Position numbers and translations under genes: made by a program. Below, piece after piece: positions 54,182-63,717 of a DNA stretch of 64,000 nt (position 1 is its first letter; the number at the start of each line of letters is the position of its first letter). Under the pieces are notes generated by a model. It saw nothing but the letters and a program-made list of their open reading frames with translations. It made no database searches and was not told where the DNA came from. Where the stretch lies: contig JAVBOW010000008.1 of NCBI GenBank assembly GCA_031550125.1, positions 1-64,000 on the forward strand. Direction: 5' to 3'. The DNA comes from JAVBOW01 sp031550125. Lineage in GTDB: Bacteria > Bacteroidota > Bacteroidia > Bacteroidales > Rikenellaceae.

Positions 54182-55690
54182 ATGAAAACCATAATAAGAT
54201 ATATGATCCCGCTGGCCGCAGCAGCCGTATTAACGGCCTCGTGCAGCGAATTCCTCGACGACCAGCCCGAAGGCACCACAAAGGTCGAAGATACGGACTA
54301 CAGCAACAGCGAGCTTATCTTCCAGTCCATAAGCGCATCCTACGCCTCGATGCGCCACAATGGCGCGCACGGCTTCCCTTACATAAACCTGTGCGAGATA
54401 ACGAGCGACGACGCCGACAAGGGCAGCACGGCCAGCGACGGTCCCGCGTCGAAAGCGATGGACGAATTCACCTACGGCCCCTCGAGCAACCTGGTGTCGG
54501 AAGCGTGGACGGGTTATTACAACATAGTGAGTGCGGCCAACTTCGCCATCTCCGAGATGCCCAAATTCGCAGAGGCCCAGAAATCGGACGACAACAAGCT
54601 GGTCGCCCTCCAATGCCTGGGCGAAGCCAAAGCGATGCGAGCCTACGCCTACTTCAACCTGGTGCGCCTGTTCGGGAACGTACCCATTCAGGACAGGACC
54701 TACACCGCCGACGAGATAAACAGCCTTCCGCAAGCCACACGGGAGCAGACCTACAATTTCATTATCAATGATCTGTGGTACGCAGTGAACAACCTCCCCG
54801 AAAGCTACACTCCGGCGTATAAATGGGCAGGACGGATAACCAAATATACGGCTATGGGCATCCTGGCCAAAGTATATCTCTACAAGCCCGATTATGACTC
54901 GGCGGCATACTACACCGACAAGATCATAGCCTCCGGCAAATTCGACCTGTTGCCCTCCTACCGCACCGCATTCCGATCGGCGGGCGAGAACAGCATAGAA
55001 TCGCTCTTCGAGATACAATCCTCCACCATAGGCAAAAGCACCGGAGCCACGGCCGACGTACCCATATTGGAATACGGCTTCTACCAGGGTCCGCGCGACA
55101 ACAAGCCCGCCAACATGCAAGGATGGGGATTCTGTACCCCGAGCCAGAACCTGGCGGACTTCCTCAACGGCCGGGGCGATTCGCAAAGGGCCGAGGTCAT
55201 CTTCATGCAGCGCGGGACTACCTATGAGGGCGCGCAGATACTCGCCACATGTCCCAACGAGTATTACAACGGCAAGGTATTCTCTCCGGCGAGCGAGAAC
55301 GTATGGTCGTTCAACGGCTACAGCTTCGACTACAACGTCCGCATACTCCGCTACGCCGACATACTGCTGATACACGCCGAGGCTCTCACGCGCGGAGTCG
55401 GCACGGCCATAACCTCGGGCATGACCGCCGACCAGGCGATGAATAAGGTGCGCGGCCGCGCGGGGCTTTCCACCCCCGGAGGCTACACCCTGCAGCAGAT
55501 AAAGGACGAGAGGCGCGCCGAGATGGCAATGGAGGAAGATCGCTTCCTCGACCTCGTACGCACGGGCGACGCAGTTACCGTTCTGGCATCCAAAGGATTT
55601 ACAGCCAACAAAAACGAACTTTTCCCCATCCCCAGTTCGGTAAGGCAGGTCAACCAGGGGCTGGTGCAAAACCCGGGATATACCCAATAG
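54182..55690 (+). CDS. SusD-type surface glycan-binding lipoprotein
   Basis: 502 residues. Lipoprotein signal (AAVLTASCSEFLDDQPEG) with acidic residues after the Cys, the Bacteroidetes surface-export signature. LGEAKAMRAYAYFNLVRLFG is the SusD helical TPR core and ILRYADILLIHAEAL with ERRAEMAMEEDRFLDLVRTG are the C-terminal SusD signatures. It forms the lid over the SusC barrel and binds the glycan. Confidence 0.96.
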   Translation: MKTIIRYMIPLAAAAVLTASCSEFLDDQPEGTTKVEDTDYSNSELIFQSISASYASMRHNGAHGFPYINLCEITSDDADKGSTASDGPASKAMDEFTYGPSSNLVSEAWTGYYNIVSAANFAISEMPKFAEAQKSDDNKLVALQCLGEAKAMRAYAYFNLVRLFGNVPIQDRTYTADEINSLPQATREQTYNFIINDLWYAVNNLPESYTPAYKWAGRITKYTAMGILAKVYLYKPDYDSAAYYTDKIIASGKFDLLPSYRTAFRSAGENSIESLFEIQSSTIGKSTGATADVPILEYGFYQGPRDNKPANMQGWGFCTPSQNLADFLNGRGDSQRAEVIFMQRGTTYEGAQILATCPNEYYNGKVFSPASENVWSFNGYSFDYNVRILRYADILLIHAEALTRGVGTAITSGMTADQAMNKVRGRAGLSTPGGYTLQQIKDERRAEMAMEEDRFLDLVRTGDAVTVLASKGFTANKNELFPIPSSVRQVNQGLVQNPGYTQ

Positions 55691-55759
55691 GAAAATATAT
55701 CGCCTACCAAATACGTTTAATTAACATCAAAAAAAATTTTTAACCTAAAACCTTTAACT

Positions 55760-56731
55760 ATGAGAACAAAATTTTTTGCATTATTCGCAGCTACGGCTCT
55801 TTGCGGCATGGCTTTCACCGCTTGCAGCGACGACGACAAAGGAGGCAACAACAACGGAGACCTGGTGGACCCCTCTACCATCGCGACTAGCAACCTTATC
55901 GCCTACTTCCCCTTTGAGAACAACGGCAACGACCTGATCTCCGGCATGGCTCCCTCCAACTCCACCGGCGTTACGTACGTACTCGGCCGCCGCGGCAACG
56001 CATACCAGGGCAGCGGCAGCGCAGGTACGGCAGACGTGGCGGGCGATCCATCGTTCCTGCACTACACCCTGCAGGCCAACAGCAAGATCAAAACGCTGAA
56101 GGCATTCACCATCGCAATGTGGATCAAGATACTGCCCACCACCGACGGAGGCCCGGAACCCATGATCTTCCAGGTTGACGGAAGCACCGACTGGACCTGG
56201 GGCAACTTCTTCCTGATACAACACCGCAATCCCTCTGCCGAAACAGCCGGCTACTCTCCCATCTTCGACAACTATTTCTGGAAAAACGACGCCAGCGATC
56301 CGGATCCCCTTCCTGAGAATACATGGAAAGGCCAGAGGGTTGCAAACATAAAGAACCCTGTAGGCGAGGACGGAAACGTAACCCAGCAAGTTCTGTCGTT
56401 CAACGCATGGCAACACCTTATCATGACCTATGACAACGTAACCTCCAACTGGTATTGCTATGTCAACGGCGTACTGTTCGACCTGGGCGCCGGCTTCTCC
56501 GAGCGTTGGCAAGGGATAAGCCACGAATCCCGTCTGGGCGACTTGAAATTCAATCTCCCCACCACGCTCACCATAGGCGCATGGGCCGACGTTGCCAAAG
56601 GTAACGAAACTTGGGGCTGGGCAGGCTTCTTCAAGGGCGGCCTCGACGAATTCCGTATCTACGACCGCGCTCTCACCGCCACCGAAGCCGCTGCTCTGTA
56701 CAGCGCCGAAGTGGATTATATGAACGAATAG
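55760..56731 (+). CDS. LamG-domain surface lipoprotein (probable glycan-binding protein)
   Basis: 323 residues. Lipoprotein signal (FTACSDDDKGG) followed by a surface-type acidic stretch. Residues of about 45-315 form one concanavalin-A-like LamG domain (NLIAYFPFENNGNDL, AFTIAMWIKI, WQHLIMTYDN, GGLDEFRIYDRALTATEA). It takes the position of SusE/F, which suggests a surface glycan-binding protein rather than an enzyme. A terminator follows it within the locus, so it and SusCD are probably made in excess over the enzymes. Confidence 0.85.
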   Translation: MRTKFFALFAATALCGMAFTACSDDDKGGNNNGDLVDPSTIATSNLIAYFPFENNGNDLISGMAPSNSTGVTYVLGRRGNAYQGSGSAGTADVAGDPSFLHYTLQANSKIKTLKAFTIAMWIKILPTTDGGPEPMIFQVDGSTDWTWGNFFLIQHRNPSAETAGYSPIFDNYFWKNDASDPDPLPENTWKGQRVANIKNPVGEDGNVTQQVLSFNAWQHLIMTYDNVTSNWYCYVNGVLFDLGAGFSERWQGISHESRLGDLKFNLPTTLTIGAWADVAKGNETWGWAGFFKGGLDEFRIYDRALTATEAAALYSAEVDYMNE

Positions 56732-56745
56732 TCCGGCACAACACA

Positions 56746-56781
56746 GGGAGGCCGGGACAAAAACCCGGCCTCCCGTTTTTT
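56746..56781 (+). terminator. Terminator inside the PUL, between binding proteins and enzymes
   Basis: Perfect 11-bp GC-rich stem (56746-56756 with 56764-56774), 7-base loop, then GTTTTTT. It lies only 7 bp before the next start codon and has no new promoter after it, so it likely acts as a partial attenuator. Confidence 0.85.
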
Positions 56782-56787
56782 AAAATC

Positions 56788-58479
56788 ATGATTTCAGGAA
56801 AGCACATAAAACACATTCTGTTGGCCGCAGCCGCAATAATGTCGGCGACGCTGTACGGTTGCGACAAGGACGACGAACCGTCCGCGTCCAACAAAAAAAT
56901 AATAATATCGCAGGTAAGCGTGAACGGGCAGGGACTCGTAAACGGAGCCACCCTGCAAAACGTCCCAGCAAACCCCGCCCCGCAGATAACCATATCCCTG
57001 CAGGAAGAGATAGATCCCGCATGTTTCACCAAAAATACGGTGAGTATAACGCCGACGCTCGACTTCAACTATTCGATGCCCGACAACCAAACCATAACGC
57101 TGCAAATAACAACGACCCCCGCGTCGTTGACATCATACACAATATACATCGCCCAGGGCGTCAACAGCGCCGGAGGCAATGTGGTCAACCCCTACACCGG
57201 AACGTTCGTCACGCAAATAAACGACAGCGACAAATATCCCCGTATTCCGGACGACGAATTGCTGACCAAAGTCCAGCGCGCCACGTTCAAATATTTCTGG
57301 GATTACGCCAATCCGACAAGCGGGCTTATCCGCGAAGGCAGCACCCACGGTCAGGAAATTTCCACCATAGGCGGCAGCGGTTTCGGCATAGCGGCCATAC
57401 CGGTGGGCATACACCGCGGCTTCATCACCCGCGCCGACGGTCTGGCGCGCATGCATAAAATAGTGGAATTCCTGCTCGAGACGGCCGACACGTTCCACGG
57501 CGCCTTCCCGCACTGGATAAACGGCAACACGGGCAGGATAATACCTTTCGGCACAAAAGACAACGGCGCCGACCTTGTGGAGACGGCATTCCTGATAGAA
57601 GGGCTGCTGATAGCGCGCGAATATTTCGACAGCACTACGGACGGCGGCGAAATCGCGCTAAGGGAGGACATAACGGCCATCTACGACCGGGTGGAGTGGG
57701 ACTGGTTCCGCCGCGGAGGGCAGAACGTTCTGTACTGGCACTGGTCGCCCACATACGGATGGGACATGAATATGAAGATACAGGGTTGGAACGAAGGTCT
57801 TATGGTATACGTTCTGGCGGCAGGCTCGTCCACGCACCCCATACCCAAGGAGGTTTACGACCTTGGGTGGGCGCGCAACGGCAACATGCGCAACGGCAAC
57901 AAGTATTACGGCACTACCCTGCCCCTGGGCGAAGCCTACGGCGGCCCGCTGTTCTTCGCACACTACTCATTCATAGGCCTCGACCCGCGCAACCTGAGCG
58001 ACCAATACGCCAACTACTGGGAGCAGAACACCGCCCACTCCAAGATAAACCACGACTATTGCCAGGACAATCCCCGGAACTATGCGGGTTACGGCGATGA
58101 ATGCTGGGGTCTTACGGCCAGCAACATCCCCGGCGGCTACACCGCCTCGTCACCCACCAACGACCGCGGCACGATAGCGCCCACGGCCGCGCTCGGCTCG
58201 ATGCCCTACACCCCCGATGAATCGATGGCGGCCCTGCGTTACTTCTATTACAAACTGGGCGACAAACTTTTCAACGAAAGCAAATATGGTTTCTACGACG
58301 CATTCGACATAGGCGACCGGTGGTGGGCGACTAACTATCTGGCCATAGACCAGGGGCCGATAGTGTGCATGATAGAGAACCACCGCTCGGGATTACTGTG
58401 GGATGCGTTTATGAAAGCTCCCGAGATCCAGGCGGGATTGGCTACCCTCGGATTCTCCACTGAACAGGCTAACGATTAA
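56788..58479 (+). CDS. GH144-type glycoside hydrolase with N-terminal Ig-like domain (surface lipoprotein)
   Basis: 563 residues. Lipoprotein signal (ATLYGCDKDDEPS) with acidic residues after Cys, so probably surface-exposed. Residues of about 30-150 are an Ig-like (Big_5-type) domain; about 155-555 are the glycoamylase-like (alpha/alpha)6 domain: QRATFKYFWDYANPTSG, HGAFPHWINGNTG, KDNGADLVETAFLIEGLL, LYWHWSPTYGWDMN and IENHRSGLLWDAFM. GH144 contains the endo-beta-1,2-glucanase of Chitinophaga pinensis and a sophorohydrolase of Parabacteroides distasonis. The surface location favours the endo-acting role. The ATG at 56788, behind the terminator, gives the signal peptide. Confidence 0.85.
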   Translation: MISGKHIKHILLAAAAIMSATLYGCDKDDEPSASNKKIIISQVSVNGQGLVNGATLQNVPANPAPQITISLQEEIDPACFTKNTVSITPTLDFNYSMPDNQTITLQITTTPASLTSYTIYIAQGVNSAGGNVVNPYTGTFVTQINDSDKYPRIPDDELLTKVQRATFKYFWDYANPTSGLIREGSTHGQEISTIGGSGFGIAAIPVGIHRGFITRADGLARMHKIVEFLLETADTFHGAFPHWINGNTGRIIPFGTKDNGADLVETAFLIEGLLIAREYFDSTTDGGEIALREDITAIYDRVEWDWFRRGGQNVLYWHWSPTYGWDMNMKIQGWNEGLMVYVLAAGSSTHPIPKEVYDLGWARNGNMRNGNKYYGTTLPLGEAYGGPLFFAHYSFIGLDPRNLSDQYANYWEQNTAHSKINHDYCQDNPRNYAGYGDECWGLTASNIPGGYTASSPTNDRGTIAPTAALGSMPYTPDESMAALRYFYYKLGDKLFNESKYGFYDAFDIGDRWWATNYLAIDQGPIVCMIENHRSGLLWDAFMKAPEIQAGLATLGFSTEQAND

Positions 58480-58489
58480 AAAAACTGTT

Positions 58490-60133
58490 ATGGGATTTGT
58501 TTCGAAATTAAATATCACAGCCTTATTTCTTTCGCTCGCATTCTTCCTGTGCGCCTACTCGTGCAGCGGCGACGACAACGGCGGGACCGATGCGCCCAAA
58601 CGCACTCCCGGTTCCGACAAAGTGCTGTTCATTGGCATAGACGGCTGCCTGGCCGCCGCCATAAACAGCGAAAATATGCCCAACCTCCACACCCTGCTGC
58701 AGGAATCGTGGGCCGCAACCAACGCTTTGGCCGAGGTTCCCACATGGAGCGCCACCGGATGGTCGGGGCTTATGACCGGGGTGAGCGTGGCCAAACACAA
58801 GGTGGTGGGCAACGATTTCGCCGGCAACAACCTGGCCACCTACCCCTCGATGTTCAAATACATCAAGGTGCAACATCCGGGTTGGTACACCGCGTCTATA
58901 GTGCAATGGGGGCCTATCAACACCTATATCAATAAAGCGGAATATTTCGACAAACACCTCACCTGCCCCGGCGACCAGTCGGTGGAGAACGGAGCGACAG
59001 CCGAGCTTTCGGCAACAGACGCACCCGAGGCGATGTTCGTACATTTCGACGACGTGGACCACGCCGGACACGACTACCGTTTCGACCTTGGGGAGACGCA
59101 TTACGCCGCCGCCGTGGCAACGGCCGACGCCCGTGTGGGACGCCTGCTGGCCGCCGTCAAAGCCAGACCGTCGTACAGCTCCGAGAACTGGCTGATAGCC
59201 GTAGTGACGGACCACGGTGGAGTGAATACGGGCCACGGCGGAGCCTCGTACACCGAGCAAAGGGCATTTATAATACTTAACAACAAGAACCTGTCGCCGC
59301 AACTCATAGATACGCCTCCCACCTACACCCCGCGCGCCATATCGGCCGACGGCGATGGAAACGTGGAATACCGCAACGGAATTTACGGCACGTTGCCCGA
59401 TCTTCCGGCGCTCGATTTCGGCGCAGACAAGAGTTTCACCATCGAGATGAAGGTGAAACCGTCGAAGATGGCCGCAGGTTTCGATCCCGCCTTCCTCTGC
59501 AACAAGGATTGGAACAGCGGCGGCAACCCGGGCATAGCGATGGTAACCAAAGACATGGGTGATCTGCGCATAAACCTTGCCGGCGGAGGCACGCGCGTGG
59601 ATCTCGATTACGCCCACCTTTTCCAGGACGGCAACGCCCATTTCGTATCCCTGGTGTTCGATCGCGGGGCGGGCAAGGCGCGGCTATACGTCGACGGGGC
59701 GCTGCATGTGGAGAAAGACGTCTCGGCCATGGGGTCGCTCTCTTCCGCCCATCCCCTGCGCCTCGGGCAGGACGGCACGTCGCAGTACGGCCACTCCTAC
59801 GAGGGTATGCTAACCGAGGTACGCATTTGGAGCGGAGCGGCCCTCGACGCCTCAACCATAAGCGCCTACAGCGCGGTGACGCTGACATCCGACGGGGCTT
59901 CGCACCCCAACCTGGCCGACCTTGCCATATATGCGCCCGGAAATTTCAGCGGGACGACCCTGGCGGGCGGGCGGGACAAACCCTCCATTCCGCTCACGTC
60001 GGGTTCCGACGTGGATTTCAACGGCGCGCCATACCTCTACAACCTTCCCGCCACGGTATTCTCCTTCCTCGGGCTGGCGATAGATCCGGCTTACGGATGG
60101 GACGGCCGCCCGTTGGTAAATTTCAGTAATTAA
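58490..60133 (+). CDS. Alkaline-phosphatase-fold phosphodiesterase with an inserted LamG domain
   Basis: 547 residues, lipoprotein (AYSCSGDDNGG, surface-type signal). The catalytic core resembles type I phosphodiesterase/nucleotide pyrophosphatases: Asp51 in IGIDGC, Ser87 in VPTWSATGW at the nucleophile position (Thr in many NPPs), Asp190 and His194 in DHAGH, Asp241 and His242 in VVTDHGG, His249 in NTGHGG. A LamG domain (about 290-460, FTIEMKVKPSKM, GMLTEVRIWSG) is inserted before the last piece of the core (PATVFSFLGLAID), a layout that places a glycan-binding module at the active site. Set between the two GH144 genes, it may strip phosphate-ester substituents from the glucan. Confidence 0.8.
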   Translation: MGFVSKLNITALFLSLAFFLCAYSCSGDDNGGTDAPKRTPGSDKVLFIGIDGCLAAAINSENMPNLHTLLQESWAATNALAEVPTWSATGWSGLMTGVSVAKHKVVGNDFAGNNLATYPSMFKYIKVQHPGWYTASIVQWGPINTYINKAEYFDKHLTCPGDQSVENGATAELSATDAPEAMFVHFDDVDHAGHDYRFDLGETHYAAAVATADARVGRLLAAVKARPSYSSENWLIAVVTDHGGVNTGHGGASYTEQRAFIILNNKNLSPQLIDTPPTYTPRAISADGDGNVEYRNGIYGTLPDLPALDFGADKSFTIEMKVKPSKMAAGFDPAFLCNKDWNSGGNPGIAMVTKDMGDLRINLAGGGTRVDLDYAHLFQDGNAHFVSLVFDRGAGKARLYVDGALHVEKDVSAMGSLSSAHPLRLGQDGTSQYGHSYEGMLTEVRIWSGAALDASTISAYSAVTLTSDGASHPNLADLAIYAPGNFSGTTLAGGRDKPSIPLTSGSDVDFNGAPYLYNLPATVFSFLGLAIDPAYGWDGRPLVNFSN

Positions 60134-60142
60134 TCGCCCGTG

Positions 60143-61444
60143 ATGAAACGCTTTTGCTACATATTGACGCTCATTGCGCTCCCGCTCTGCTCGATTGCGG
60201 CGAAGCCGGACGCCGGATTGCTCGATACGGTGCAGAGGCAGACGTTGCGCTATTTCTGGGATTTCGCCCATCCGGCCTGCGGCATGGCGCGCGAACGCAG
60301 CAACGTCACGCCGCTATACGGCAACGAGGTGGTCACCACGGGAGGTTCCGGGTTCGGGATAATGGCCATGATAGCGGGAGTGGAGCGCGGATTCATAAAC
60401 CGCAGGCAAGCCGTGGAGCGCATGGGACGTATAGTGTCGTTCCTTGCCTCCGCCGACCGTTACCACGGCGCATTCCCCCACTGGCTGGACGGAACCACCG
60501 GCAAAACAGTCAATTTCAGCAAAAAAGATAACGGAGGTGACTTGGTGGAGACGGCTTTCCTTATGCAGGGATTGCTCGCCGCCCGCCAGTACTACGGCCG
60601 GCGTAACGCCGCGGAGACCGCCCTGCGCGCATCGATAGACAGCCTGTGGCGCGGCGTGGAATGGCAATGGTACACCCGTGGAGGCGAAGATCGCCTCTAT
60701 TGGCACTGGTCGGCCGATTACGGCTGGGCCATGAACCACGCCATACGCGGCTGGGACGAGTGTCTGATAACGTACATACTTGCGGCGGCATCGCCCACCC
60801 ACCCCATCGACGCAGCCGTATACCATAAGGGCTGGACGGACACCGACCATTTCGTCAACGGCAAGCAATATTACGGCATAACCCTGCCGTTGGGCTTCGA
60901 CTACGGCGGACCGCTCTTCTTCAGCCACTATTCGTTCCTGGGACTCGACCCGCGCGGCCTGAAAGACCGCTACGCCGACTACTGGCGGCAGAACGTGGCC
61001 CACACCCTGATAAACAGGGCTTACTGCGTAGACAATCCCGCAGGATGGAAAGGTTACGGCCCCGGATGCTGGGGACTGACCTCGTCGGACGATCCCAAAG
61101 GCTACGGCGCGCACTCGCCCACCAACGACAACGGTACGATATCGCCCACGGCCGCCGTATCGGCCATACCCTACGCCCCCGGTTACGCCATAGAGGCCAT
61201 GCGGCGCTTCCTCTACGGCCTCGACGGGAAAATTTGGGGCGAATACGGTTTCACGGACGCCTTCAACGTAACCGAAGGATGGTATTCCGACGCCTACCTG
61301 GCCATAGACCAGGGGCCGCAGGTGGTTATGATAGAAAATCACCGCTCGGGGTTGCTATGGGATCTTTTCATGTCGCACCCCGACGTGCAGCGCGGATTGC
61401 GCGCACTCGACTTCGACAGCCCCCACCTGAAAATGAAAAATTAA
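60143..61444 (+). CDS. Second GH144-type glycoside hydrolase (periplasmic)
   Basis: 433 residues. It parallels the catalytic domain of the first GH144 protein (HGAFPHWLDGTTG, KDNGGDLVETAFLMQGLL, LYWHWSADYGWAMN, IENHRSGLLWDLFM) but lacks the Ig-like domain. The signal (LPLCSIAAKPDAG) reads as a normal signal peptide, not a lipoprotein, so the enzyme is probably periplasmic, suited to oligosaccharides, as with the P. distasonis sophorohydrolase. ATG at 60143 chosen over a GTG at 60140. 12 bp before the GH3 gene. Confidence 0.85.
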   Translation: MKRFCYILTLIALPLCSIAAKPDAGLLDTVQRQTLRYFWDFAHPACGMARERSNVTPLYGNEVVTTGGSGFGIMAMIAGVERGFINRRQAVERMGRIVSFLASADRYHGAFPHWLDGTTGKTVNFSKKDNGGDLVETAFLMQGLLAARQYYGRRNAAETALRASIDSLWRGVEWQWYTRGGEDRLYWHWSADYGWAMNHAIRGWDECLITYILAAASPTHPIDAAVYHKGWTDTDHFVNGKQYYGITLPLGFDYGGPLFFSHYSFLGLDPRGLKDRYADYWRQNVAHTLINRAYCVDNPAGWKGYGPGCWGLTSSDDPKGYGAHSPTNDNGTISPTAAVSAIPYAPGYAIEAMRRFLYGLDGKIWGEYGFTDAFNVTEGWYSDAYLAIDQGPQVVMIENHRSGLLWDLFMSHPDVQRGLRALDFDSPHLKMKN

Positions 61445-61456
61445 AAACCCGATATT

Positions 61457-63682
61457 ATGAAAAAAATTCTGTTTGCCGCCATCGTCGCAGTTGCATGGAC
61501 GGCCTGTTCCGGCCCGGGAAAGAACGCCGGCTCGCCATGGGGCGACGACAAGCGCATAGCGCAGCGCGTAGACTCGGTGCTTAGCCTGATGACCCTCGAA
61601 GAGAAGATAGGCCAGATGAATCTGCTTACGAGCGACTGGGACGTCACCGGCCCGTCTATGCGTACCGATTATATCGACCTTATCAAATCGGGACGCGTAG
61701 GCAATATATTCAACGCATACACCGCCGAATACACGCGCTCGCTACAGAAAATAGCCGTAGAGCAGACCCGCCTGGGCATTCCGCTGCTCTTCGGTTACGA
61801 CGTGATACACGGCCACCGCACCATATTCCCGATTTCCTTGGGCGAGGCGGCAAGCTGGGACATTGAGTCCATACGCGGCGCAGCAGCCGTGGCCGCAGCC
61901 GAAGCCTCGGCATCGGGCATCCACTGGACTTTCGCCCCGATGGTGGACATATGTTTCGATCCGAGATGGGGACGCGTATCGGAAGGAGCTGGCGAAGACA
62001 CCTACTTGGGAAGCCGGATAGCCGAAGCGCGCGTACGCGGATTCCAGGGCAGCGACCTGGCCGACGCCAGCACCGTGCTGGCGTGCGTCAAGCACTACGC
62101 CGCTTACGGCGCCGCGCAGGCGGGCCGCGATTACAACACTGTGGATATGTCCGACCGCGTATTGCGCGACGTCTACCTGCCTCCCTATAAAGCCGCCGTA
62201 GACGCCGGCGCAGCGACGGTGATGACCTCCTTCAACGAGGTGGACGGCGTTCCGGCAACGGCCAACAGCTATCTCCTGGACCAGATATTACGCAAAGAAT
62301 GGGGCTTCAAAGGCTTCGTAGTAACCGACTACACCTCCATAAACGAGATGGTGGCGCACGGCTACGCCCTCGACCTTGAAGACGCCGCGCGCCTGGCCGT
62401 CAACGCCGGAGTGGATATGGATCTCCAGGGTTCGGTCTACGACCAGTTCCTCGCCGGACTCGTCGGGCAAGGCAAAGTTTCGGAAAAGCAGATAGACAAG
62501 GCCGTACGCGACATACTCGCCATGAAATTCCGTCTGGGCCTCTTCGACGACCCTTACCGCTACTGCGACGCCGCGCGTGAAGCGGAGGAGATACTATCGC
62601 CCGAGAACCGCGACGCCGCGCGCGATATGGCGCGCAAATCGTTCGTGCTGTTGAAAAACGACGCTCAGACGCTGCCCCTCGCACGTAACGCACGCATAGC
62701 GCTCGTGGGCGCGCTGGCCGACAGCAAAGCCGACATGTTAGGCTCGTGGTACGCCGCCGGGCGCGCGGAAGACGTGGTCACCATCCGCGAAGGAATGGCG
62801 ACGCGCTTCCCCAACATGGTCTATACCCGCGGATGCAACATAAACGACGGCGACCGAAGCGGTTTCGCCGCCGCAGTGGCCGCCGCGCGCGGAGCGGATG
62901 TGGTGGTGTTCGTCATGGGAGAGGCCGGCAACATGAGCGGCGAGGCCGCCTCGCGGAGCGACATAGGCGTTCCCGGAGTACAGACCGAACTGCTGGCGGC
63001 ACTCGAGCAAACCGGCAAACCGGTGGTGGCGTTGCTCGCCAACGGCCGTCCGCTCACGCTGGAGCGCGAATCGGCGCTCTCCGACGCCATACTCGAAATA
63101 TGGTTCCCGGGAACCGAGGCCGGCCGGGCCGTGGCCGACGTGCTGGCAGGCGACTACAATCCGTCGGGCAAGCTACCCGTAACCTTCCCGCGTAACATAG
63201 GGCAGGTTCCGCTGCATTACAACCAGAAAAACACGGGACGCCCCATAAAAGATAACGAAAAATACACAAGCCGCTACCTCGACGTACCCAACACTCCCCT
63301 CTACGCTTTCGGCCACGGGTTGAGTTACACCCGTTTCGACTACTCCGACCTGCAGCTCGGCTCCCCGGAGCTAACCCGCGACGGTAAGCTCGAGATAAGC
63401 GTGCAGGTGACCAACAGCGGCGCTTTCGACGGCACGGAGATAGTGCAGCTCTACGTACGCGACATGGTAGGCAGCGTCACCCGTCCCGTGAAGGAACTTA
63501 AAGGATTCAGCAAGGTGTTCCTGCCCCGCGGCGCGAAACAGACGGTAACCTTCACCCTGACGCCGGACGATCTGGCGTTCACGCGGGCAGACAACACCTT
63601 CGGCAACGAGCCGGGCGAATATACCCTGTTTGTGGGAGGCAGCTCGGATAACGTCCTTGAGACCAAATTCATATTGAAATAA
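61457..63682 (+). CDS. GH3 beta-glucosidase (BglX-like)
   Basis: 741 residues. Signal ending WTACSG (possible lipoprotein without an acidic export signal, so probably facing the periplasm). The TIM-barrel part carries GRVSEGAGED and ACVKHYAAYG, and the nucleophile Asp291 lies in GFVVTDYTSINE; the second domain has MGEAGNMSGEAASRSD with the likely acid/base Glu, and the last ~110 residues are the fibronectin-III-like domain. It would hydrolyse sophorose or short glucosides to glucose. Last gene of the locus, followed by a terminator. Confidence 0.93.
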   Translation: MKKILFAAIVAVAWTACSGPGKNAGSPWGDDKRIAQRVDSVLSLMTLEEKIGQMNLLTSDWDVTGPSMRTDYIDLIKSGRVGNIFNAYTAEYTRSLQKIAVEQTRLGIPLLFGYDVIHGHRTIFPISLGEAASWDIESIRGAAAVAAAEASASGIHWTFAPMVDICFDPRWGRVSEGAGEDTYLGSRIAEARVRGFQGSDLADASTVLACVKHYAAYGAAQAGRDYNTVDMSDRVLRDVYLPPYKAAVDAGAATVMTSFNEVDGVPATANSYLLDQILRKEWGFKGFVVTDYTSINEMVAHGYALDLEDAARLAVNAGVDMDLQGSVYDQFLAGLVGQGKVSEKQIDKAVRDILAMKFRLGLFDDPYRYCDAAREAEEILSPENRDAARDMARKSFVLLKNDAQTLPLARNARIALVGALADSKADMLGSWYAAGRAEDVVTIREGMATRFPNMVYTRGCNINDGDRSGFAAAVAAARGADVVVFVMGEAGNMSGEAASRSDIGVPGVQTELLAALEQTGKPVVALLANGRPLTLERESALSDAILEIWFPGTEAGRAVADVLAGDYNPSGKLPVTFPRNIGQVPLHYNQKNTGRPIKDNEKYTSRYLDVPNTPLYAFGHGLSYTRFDYSDLQLGSPELTRDGKLEISVQVTNSGAFDGTEIVQLYVRDMVGSVTRPVKELKGFSKVFLPRGAKQTVTFTLTPDDLAFTRADNTFGNEPGEYTLFVGGSSDNVLETKFILK

Positions 63683-63717
63683 ACGGGCCAGTGTTGGCTG
63701 CATGCAGCCGATCCATA

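Noticed and set aside
52333..55687. Long minus-strand frames opposite susC and susD
   Set aside because: Low-complexity His/Val/Arg-rich translations with no motif; susC and susD are certain.
56788..61444. The two glycoamylase-like enzymes as GH15 glucoamylases acting on starch
   Set aside because: The motifs fit the PF10091/GH144 type, and no alpha-amylase (GH13), GH97 or SusR is present, as a starch locus would have.
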